This document shows, piece after piece, positions 1 to 4,420 of a stretch of 8,754 nucleotides of DNA. The DNA lies in NCBI GenBank assembly GCA_017353855.1, contig JAFMSA010000137.1, forward strand, positions 1-8,754. Reading direction: 5' to 3'. The number at the start of each line of letters is the position of its first letter. Position 1 is the stretch's first letter. The notes below the pieces were generated by a model. It searched no databases and had not been told where the DNA came from. It saw nothing but the letters and a program-made list of their open reading frames with translations. The position numbers were made by a program, and so were the translations under genes. The stretch comes from Alphaproteobacteria bacterium (GTDB lineage: Bacteria; Pseudomonadota; Alphaproteobacteria; ATCC43930; CGMCC-115725).

Positions 1-2291
1 GCCATTCCGTTCGACATCGTCATGATCTTTGCATCGACGATGTTGGCTCCGCTGACCGCGAGAGCGCCGGCAATGCGCGAGAAGAGGCCCGCATGATCGG
101 CGGTGTAAAGGGTGATCTCGGTTCCCGATCGGCGTGTGTCGACTCTCTTCGCGACGGTGAGCGGCGATCCGCTCGCCTCTGCTTCGCGCATCAGCCGAGC
201 ATGCCGGGCGTGAGTGTCCGGATCGAAGGACAACCAGTAGAAGGGGTAGCCCCGGCCAACAAATGTCGAGAATTCAGCCTCGCTGAATTCGGGAAGCAGC
301 CGGCGCGCGGCAGCCTGCGCAGCGGCAATGCGCGCATCCTGCCGCTCTTCGATAAGGCCGCCCGAGATGACCTCGATCGCTCGATGGTACAGCTCGCTCA
401 ACAGCGCCGCCTTCCACCCGTTCCATACCTTCGGACCCACCGCGCGGATATCGGCGACCGTCAATACCAGCAACAGCTTTAGTCGCTCCGGTGATTGCAC
501 GCGCTCGACAAAGTCCCGGATTGTCTGCGGGTCGCCGATATCGAGCTTAAAGGCGGTGCTGCTCATCAACAGATGCCAGCGGACCAGCCAGGCGACGGTA
601 TCGGTCTCCTCTGCAGAGAGCCCGAGCCGCGGGCAGAGCCTCAGAGCGATCTGTTCGCCGATCAGCGAGTGGTCGCCGCCACGACCCTTGGCGATGTCGT
701 GCAGCATCACTGCGACGTAGAGTGCGCGACGCGACGCGACATTCGCCGCCAGCTGGGTGGCTAAGGGATGCTCATCCTCGAGCAGTCCGGTCTCGATCTT
801 GTGCAGAATGCCAATCGCAAAAAGCGTATGCTCGTCAACAGTATAGACATGGTACATGTCGTACTGCATCTGCGCCACAACGCGGCCGAAATCGGGAATG
901 AAACGACCGAATACCCCAGCCTCGTTCATACGGCGCAACGCCGTCTCCGGGTCCTTGCGCGAGGTCAGAATCTCGAGAAATAAGCGGTTCGCCTCGGAAT
1001 GGTCACGCAGCTGCGGACTGATCAGCCGCAGGGACTGGCTCGCAGTCCGCAAAGCGCGCGGGTGTATGTCCAGCTCGCGCTGCTGCGCGATGCGGAACAG
1101 CCGAATGAGCGCAACCGGGTCTTCTTTGAAGAAATCTTCCGAAGGAATATTCAGACGGTGGCCGTCGACAATGAAACCCTCCAAAGTGCGCCGGCCACCC
1201 CATCTCGGCCAGGAGAGCCGACGCGTGTGCTTCCGGTCAGCTTCCAGGACCGCACAAAAGATGCGCGTAAGATCGCCTACATCCTTGGCGATCAGAAAGT
1301 AATGCTTCATGAACCGCTCGACGCCACGGCTGCCGGCATGGTCCGTATACCCCATTTGGCGGCCGATCTCAGCCTGCAGGTCGAAAGTCAGCCGTTCTTC
1401 GGCGCGCCCCGCTAAATAGTGCAGATGGCAGCGGACGGTCCAAAGGAAGTCCTGGGCCCGCTTGAAGCGTTGCGATTCTTCTGTCGAGAGCACCCCCAGC
1501 TCCACGAGCCTTCCGACATCTTCAGTGCGGAAGATGTATTTTGCGATCCACAACAGCGTGTGCAGGTCCCGTAACCCGCCTTTCCCCTCCTTGATGTTGG
1601 GTTCGAGCTGGTAACGGCTGTCGCCCACCCGTCGGTGCCGCTCATCGCGCTCGGCGAGCTTTTCTACCAGGAACTGGGTTGCGGTACCGCGCACGACCTC
1701 CGCATCGAAGCGCCTTTGGAATTCGCCGAAGAGCGCCTGCTCGCCGCAAAGATAGCGAGCCTCCAAGAGACTGGTCCGGATCGTCAAATCCGACTTGGCC
1801 TGGCGCAGGCAGTCCTCGATTGAACGAGTAGCTTGCCCGATCTTCAATCCGAGATCCCACAACGTGTAGAGGAGGTATTCGATAACCTGTTCGGTGTGCG
1901 GGGTTTGCTTGTAGGGAAGCAGAAACAGAAGGTCGATGTCGGAAAACGGCGCCAGCTCTCCGCGTCCGTAACCGCCGACCGCGACGATCGTCAACCGCTC
2001 TCCCTTGGTCGGGTTCGGGAGCGGATAGACCTCTCGGGTGACGAGATCGAACAGCACGCCGATCAGCTGATCGGTCAGAAGGCACTGCTCGCGCATCACC
2101 GCAGCGCCATCGCCGCTCGCCTCGAAGCGGCGGCGAATTCCGGCACGACCTTTGGTCAGCGTCGCCCTCAACGGCGCAACGACGCCGCCGCGATCGAGCG
2201 CGCTGCTCTGTGCGGCGCCGAGCGCGAGTTTCAGATGCTCGGCCAGCGCTTGCCGGTCGATGATCTCACGTCGCCGCGCTATGCTGACCAT
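1..2291 (-). CDS. glnD: Bifunctional [protein-PII] uridylyltransferase / uridylyl-removing enzyme GlnD (3' end beyond window)
   Basis: Cytoplasmic nitrogen sensor that uridylylates PII proteins (GlnB/GlnK) when glutamine is low and removes UMP when glutamine is high. I read 763 complete codons without a stop or frameshift. The nucleotidyltransferase motif GGYGRGELAPFSDID lies at residues 106-120, with D118 and D120 as the expected metal ligands. The PII-uridylyltransferase region follows (QLEPNIKEGKGGLRDLH, 228-244). The HD hydrolase domain shows H488 (VDEHTLFAI), the HD pair at 531-532 in MLHDIAKGRGGDH, and H573. The first ACT domain begins near 724 (TEITLYTADHAGLFSRI) and is cut by the window edge, so the rest of ACT1 and all of ACT2 are not visible. 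The family is usually about 900 residues or more. The start is the only ATG after the in-frame TAA upstream, and a purine-rich Shine-Dalgarno sequence, GGAGAAGG (2296-2303), precedes it. Family identity is secure; the intactness of the C-terminus cannot be judged here. Confidence 0.96.
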   Translation of the reverse strand, partial: MVSIARRREIIDRQALAEHLKLALGAAQSSALDRGGVVAPLRATLTKGRAGIRRRFEASGDGAAVMREQCLLTDQLIGVLFDLVTREVYPLPNPTKGERLTIVAVGGYGRGELAPFSDIDLLFLLPYKQTPHTEQVIEYLLYTLWDLGLKIGQATRSIEDCLRQAKSDLTIRTSLLEARYLCGEQALFGEFQRRFDAEVVRGTATQFLVEKLAERDERHRRVGDSRYQLEPNIKEGKGGLRDLHTLLWIAKYIFRTEDVGRLVELGVLSTEESQRFKRAQDFLWTVRCHLHYLAGRAEERLTFDLQAEIGRQMGYTDHAGSRGVERFMKHYFLIAKDVGDLTRIFCAVLEADRKHTRRLSWPRWGGRRTLEGFIVDGHRLNIPSEDFFKEDPVALIRLFRIAQQRELDIHPRALRTASQSLRLISPQLRDHSEANRLFLEILTSRKDPETALRRMNEAGVFGRFIPDFGRVVAQMQYDMYHVYTVDEHTLFAIGILHKIETGLLEDEHPLATQLAANVASRRALYVAVMLHDIAKGRGGDHSLIGEQIALRLCPRLGLSAEETDTVAWLVRWHLLMSSTAFKLDIGDPQTIRDFVERVQSPERLKLLLVLTVADIRAVGPKVWNGWKAALLSELYHRAIEVISGGLIEERQDARIAAAQAAARRLLPEFSEAEFSTFVGRGYPFYWLSFDPDTHARHARLMREAEASGSPLTVAKRVDTRRSGTEITLYTADHAGLFSRIAGALAVSGANIVDAKIMTMSNGM

Positions 2292-2594
2292 TCGGCCTTC
2301 TCCGCCTGCCGAGCATTATATGTGGCAGCGAACGGCGGAATTCATCAGTTCCACCGCGCCCGGCGACGTTAAGGGCCGCTGCTTGCCGATCGACGCCGGA
2401 TACCGGTCCAGGCTATGCGTCCAAACGCGTGAGACGGGCCATCGCCGCGCTGCCTCGCCGTGATCGCGCGCTCGCGACCGCCCGCTCCGGTGGCGGCGGG
2501 CAGGCCCCCCGATATCACTGCTGCGGTCGGTCACTGCGGCCAGCGCTGCGGCGCGTGACGACATCCCGTTCGTCATGGAGCCGGTTCCGCCTCC
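2292..2594. other. Spacer between the hydrolase gene and glnD, with one hairpin
   Basis: I see no convincing gene in these 303 bp. The reading frames here are arginine-rich and lack any recognisable motif. A perfect 6-bp inverted repeat, GCCCGC (2480-2485) and GCGGGC (2496-2501), with a 10-nt loop, lies about 95 bp past the hydrolase stop codon. It could pause or end hydrolase transcription, but no T-tract follows it, so a terminator role is weakly supported. The left end of the spacer contains the glnD -10 candidate and ribosome-binding site. Confidence 0.4.
2315..2320 (-). promoter_or_regulatory. Candidate -10 box for glnD
   Basis: The minus strand reads TATAAT, a perfect sigma-70 -10 hexamer, 24 bp upstream of the glnD ATG. 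Transcription from it would begin near 2308 and give a short leader containing the Shine-Dalgarno sequence. No good -35 hexamer lies 16-18 bp upstream (GAATTC or TGAATT are the nearest). A 5-bp inverted repeat, CTGCC (2306-2310) and GGCAG (2324-2328), flanks the box and could be an operator. An AT-rich hexamer is conspicuous in this GC-rich DNA, but promoter function is inferred. Confidence 0.35.
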
Positions 2595-3458
2595 TCACCC
2601 GGCACCGGCTATCTCCGCCAGGAGCGGATTGAACCGATCGGCGGCTTCATACTGCACCCAATGCCCGGCACCCGGGATCACCTCGAAGCGGGCGGCCGGC
2701 CGGACGCTGCGCAAGGCGCGGGCACGTTCGTGGAGGTGGGGGTAGGCGGTCGCGTCGCGCTCTCCCCAGATCCCGTCGAGGCGTGCCTTCACCAGCGGAA
2801 GCGCTCGCGCCAGTGCGTCTGCCCGTGAGAACCTCCGGCTTTTTACACGGGCCCGCGGAGCGTTCCGCGATTGGATATAGAGCGCAAGTTCGTCGATCTT
2901 TTGAGGATCCGCGATCATCAATGCCGCAAGATTGTGGTGAGCGACGCTGAGCGTCTCCGCCTCGGCGGCACCTGGCGGCACCCGGCGCAGATCGGTCGGC
3001 TGACGAACCAGGCCGAGGCCGTTCGACCCCACCACCGTAAACGTGCTTACCCGATCGCCGAGCTGCGCGGCGACATGACCCCCAAGCACTCCACCGAAAG
3101 AAAATCCAGCGAGGTGGAGGTCGCCCTGCTTTGGGAACGCGATGTCGATACCCTCCACGATAATCCGAGCCAACCCCTCCGCGGTGTGTGGCTCCGGAGG
3201 GGTCGTTGACTCGCCGAGACCGGGTAAGTCGGGGGCAGCCACCCTAAATGCGCGCGATAGCGCAAGCACATTGCGAATCCAATGCGTCCATGACCCGTAA
3301 CCGCCATGCAGCAATATCAGAGGTGGACCGCTTCCCCAGAAGTGCCAGATCACATGACCGTCGCCACAGGGTGTCCGCAGCCGTTCCGCCTCGGCTGCTA
3401 CGCCCTCGACGAAGGCCACAGTTTTTTCGCTTATCGCAGCCACCGTGTACCCTCTCAT
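2595..3458 (-). CDS. Alpha/beta-fold hydrolase
   Basis: This 287-residue protein has the usual length for single-domain alpha/beta hydrolases. The oxyanion-hole motif HGGYG lies at 51-55. The nucleophile elbow GFSFGG places the catalytic serine at 120. WGERDATAYP gives the likely acid D235, and GAGHWVQYE gives the catalytic H266. APDLPGLGES (75-84) is the typical strand-loop after the oxyanion hole. The layout resembles C-C bond hydrolases of aromatic degradation (BphD/MhpC type) and related esterases, but the substrate cannot be read from the sequence and no pathway gene adjoins it. There is no signal peptide, so it is probably cytosolic. The start is uncertain: the ATG at 3458 lacks a clear Shine-Dalgarno sequence. 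An in-frame GTG at 3443 is preceded by GAGAGGG at 6 bp spacing and may be the true start, removing five residues. An inverted-repeat cluster lies 42 bp upstream of the ATG. Confidence 0.9.
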   Translation of the reverse strand: MRGYTVAAISEKTVAFVEGVAAEAERLRTPCGDGHVIWHFWGSGPPLILLHGGYGSWTHWIRNVLALSRAFRVAAPDLPGLGESTTPPEPHTAEGLARIIVEGIDIAFPKQGDLHLAGFSFGGVLGGHVAAQLGDRVSTFTVVGSNGLGLVRQPTDLRRVPPGAAEAETLSVAHHNLAALMIADPQKIDELALYIQSRNAPRARVKSRRFSRADALARALPLVKARLDGIWGERDATAYPHLHERARALRSVRPAARFEVIPGAGHWVQYEAADRFNPLLAEIAGAG

Positions 3459-3499
3459 TGTCGTGTTCGGACGCTGATAACCGGTTTTTGGCCAAACTC

Positions 3500-3531
3500 C
3501 TAGTCTTAGCCTTTGTCTAGACTAAGACTAG
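3500..3531. promoter_or_regulatory. Candidate operator: cluster of inverted TAGTCT/AGACTA half-sites
   Basis: A perfect 10-bp inverted repeat, CTAGTCTTAG (3500-3509) and CTAAGACTAG (3522-3531), encloses a 12-nt core. The core adds a further palindrome, GTCTAGAC (3515-3522). In half-site terms there is TAGTCT at 3501-3506, TTGTCT at 3513-3518, and AGACTA in tandem at 3519-3524 and 3525-3530. Another 10-bp palindrome, TTTGGCCAAA, sits next to it at 3487-3496. The position, 42-73 bp upstream of the hydrolase ATG, suits an operator for a dimeric repressor or activator. No regulator gene is in the window, so the binding protein is unknown. No T-run follows, so a terminator is less likely. Confidence 0.5.
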
Positions 3532-3901
3532 CCCCCGGACGCCTCCCCGCGGCGGAACCGGCCGTCCGAGGGACCCGGTTGGGCGATTATCCCGCTGACC
3601 TCGGAGAACCGCACAGGCAGCACACGAAATCGCGCTCGCTCCAGCCGAACAAGGCCCGGACACGATCTCCGACGGCAAGGCAAATCCGGCGAAGGGCTGC
3701 ACCGATCGATCGCGGCAGGAAACCTGATCCGAGGGCGGCCGAGCTGCGGGCGCAAGACGTCGCGCACGACAGGCAGACCGCGGAGGGGTTCGCCGGAAGC
3801 AAGCCGCCCACCTCCACCCGATCCGCGGACCAGCGAGGGCGCTTACCGGCCGGGGCTGAACCTGCCGATTTTAAGCTGCCCTCTCCCGTTTGGCACCCAG
3901 G

Positions 3902-3942
3902 TATTATATGAATGGGAGCGGCTATTATATGACTTGAAGCGG
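3902..3942 (+). repeat. Tandem direct repeat (TATTATATGA core, 21-bp period) upstream of hsp20
   Basis: Two copies of a 20-bp unit lie at 3902-3921 and 3923-3942. Their first ten bases are identical (TATTATATGA) and the remainder matches at 7 of 10, giving 17 of 20 overall. The 21-bp period places both copies on the same face of the helix, as expected for cooperative binding sites. The AT-rich core stands out in this GC-rich setting. Each copy reads TATTAT on the plus strand and TATAAT on the minus strand, so each could also be a -10 box in either direction. No matching -35 was found for the plus strand. The position, 38-78 bp before the hsp20 ATG, suggests a promoter/operator for hsp20-lon. 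Confidence 0.55.
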
Positions 3943-3962
3943 CCCAGCTCCGGGCGGGCCGC
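3939..3962 (+). other. GC-rich hairpin upstream of hsp20
   Basis: A perfect 7-bp stem, GCGGCCC (3939-3945) and GGGCCGC (3956-3962), encloses a 10-nt loop. It overlaps the end of the second direct-repeat unit and lies directly before the smaller hairpin that contains the hsp20 ribosome-binding site. If transcription starts within the AT-rich repeats this would be a 5'-UTR stem-loop. If it starts further downstream it is only DNA symmetry. The start site is unknown. Confidence 0.4.
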
Positions 3963-3978
3963 ATCGCTCGGAGCCGAT
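3963..3978 (+). promoter_or_regulatory. Hairpin enclosing the hsp20 Shine-Dalgarno sequence; possible RNA thermometer
   Basis: The bases just before the hsp20 ATG can fold so that AUCG (3963-3966) pairs with CGAU (3975-3978) and CU (3967-3968) pairs with AG (3972-3973), leaving C3974 bulged and a CGG loop. The likely Shine-Dalgarno GGAG (3970-3973) is then half in the loop and half in the stem. The left arm contains UCGCU, which fits the U(U/C)GCU anti-Shine-Dalgarno motif of ROSE thermometers known upstream of alphaproteobacterial hsp20 genes. The triloop is tight and the stem short, so stability is doubtful. The resemblance is suggestive, not proof. Confidence 0.3.
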
Positions 3979-3979
3979 A

Positions 3980-4375
3980 ATGCCCAACCGACAGCTCGAG
4001 GCGTTGATGTGGTCGCAGGCTTTCCAGGCGATGGAGCGGGCCGAACGTCTCCACCGCCAATTTTTCCATCGCTCACATTCCAGACCCTGCTGGGAAGCGC
4101 CATGCGACATTTTCGAGACCGATCACACGCTCACTATCGTGATTGCTCTGCCGGGCGTGGAGGTAGATCAGGTGCGCGTGACCCTCAGTGCGGGAGTTCT
4201 GATCGTCAGCGGTGAACGGCCTTTGCCCGGTGAGCTTCGTGATGCGCGGATCCATCGCCTCGAGATCCCGCACGGGCAATTTGAGCGGCGGATCGAGTTG
4301 CCGCCCGCCCGGTTCCAGCTGTTTGGCCGGCACCTTGCCAATGGCTGCCTGATGCTGCAGCTGCACAAACTTTGA
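3980..4375 (+). CDS. Small heat-shock protein, Hsp20/alpha-crystallin family
   Basis: A 131-residue ATP-independent holdase that would bind unfolding proteins in the cytoplasm and keep them soluble for refolding or degradation. After a short N-terminal helix-prone segment (1-36), the alpha-crystallin domain runs from about 38 to the end. It shows WEAPCDIFETDHTLTIVIALPGV (38-60), VRVTLSAGVLIVSGER (65-80) and HGQFERRIELP (98-108), and ends in NGCLMLQLHKL (121-131). These match the family's start of the domain, ISGER-like strand, GxFxRxxxLP loop and final G-x-L-x-L strand. The protein stops right after the last strand and lacks the C-terminal extension with the I-x-I/V motif that most bacterial relatives use to assemble large oligomers. 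The Shine-Dalgarno sequence is GGAG at 3970-3973, 6 bp before the ATG. lon follows 45 bp downstream on the same strand, so co-transcription is likely. Confidence 0.93.
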   Translation: MPNRQLEALMWSQAFQAMERAERLHRQFFHRSHSRPCWEAPCDIFETDHTLTIVIALPGVEVDQVRVTLSAGVLIVSGERPLPGELRDARIHRLEIPHGQFERRIELPPARFQLFGRHLANGCLMLQLHKL

Positions 4376-4394
4376 ACGGCGATAATTGTTCTCT

Positions 4395-4410
4395 CTTATG
4401 AGCTCTTAAG
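4395..4410 (+). promoter_or_regulatory. Near-palindrome overlapping the lon ribosome-binding site
   Basis: CTTATGAGCTCTTAAG is symmetric about GAGCTC except for one mismatched pair. Its right end overlaps the lon Shine-Dalgarno AAGGA (4408-4412), which is spaced 8 bp from the lon ATG. Without a loop it would form a poor RNA hairpin, so an operator or a chance symmetry is more likely. It lies within the 45-bp hsp20-lon gap. Confidence 0.25.
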
Positions 4411-4420
4411 GACACCCGCT

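Larger units (their letters stand above)
3459..3979. other. Divergent intergenic region between the hydrolase and hsp20 genes
   Basis: These 521 bp separate two divergently oriented genes. The hydrolase-proximal end holds the inverted-repeat cluster and the hsp20-proximal 80 bp hold the direct repeat and hairpins, each listed separately. Between them, about 3532-3899, I see no gene, repeat or RNA that I can support. Open frames there on both strands are arginine/proline-rich without motifs, as expected by chance in GC-rich DNA. The gap is long for a simple divergent promoter region and could contain a decayed gene or a small RNA that I cannot recognise. Confidence 0.5.

Noticed and set aside
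1642..2085. A 147-codon minus-strand frame within the glnD region
   Set aside because: glnD reads through this stretch in a different frame with all its nucleotidyltransferase motifs intact, so this frame is a shadow.
2316..2576. An 86-codon minus-strand frame between the hydrolase and glnD
   Set aside because: It has no clear ribosome-binding site or motif, and its 3' end runs into the glnD -10 candidate.
3891..3906. A sigma-54-like element, TGGCAC followed by TATTA
   Set aside because: The -24 half is perfect, but the -12 half lacks the essential GC, so it is unlikely to be a sigma-54 promoter.
3513..3911. A 132-codon plus-strand frame beginning TTG in the same gap
   Set aside because: It starts inside the inverted-repeat cluster, has no ribosome-binding site, and its translation is Arg/Pro-rich with no family resemblance.
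3933..3966. A heat-shock sigma (RpoH) promoter starting with CTTGAA at 3933-3938
   Set aside because: The -35 matches well, but the only CAT-containing -10 candidate lies about 23 bp downstream, too far for the usual spacing. It could be revisited if the transcription start is mapped.
3587..4069. A 160-codon minus-strand frame over the hydrolase-hsp20 gap
   Set aside because: It overlaps the hsp20 start and control elements, is Arg/Ser/Ala-rich without motifs, and its cysteines (CCLCG near the end) do not form a complete metal site.
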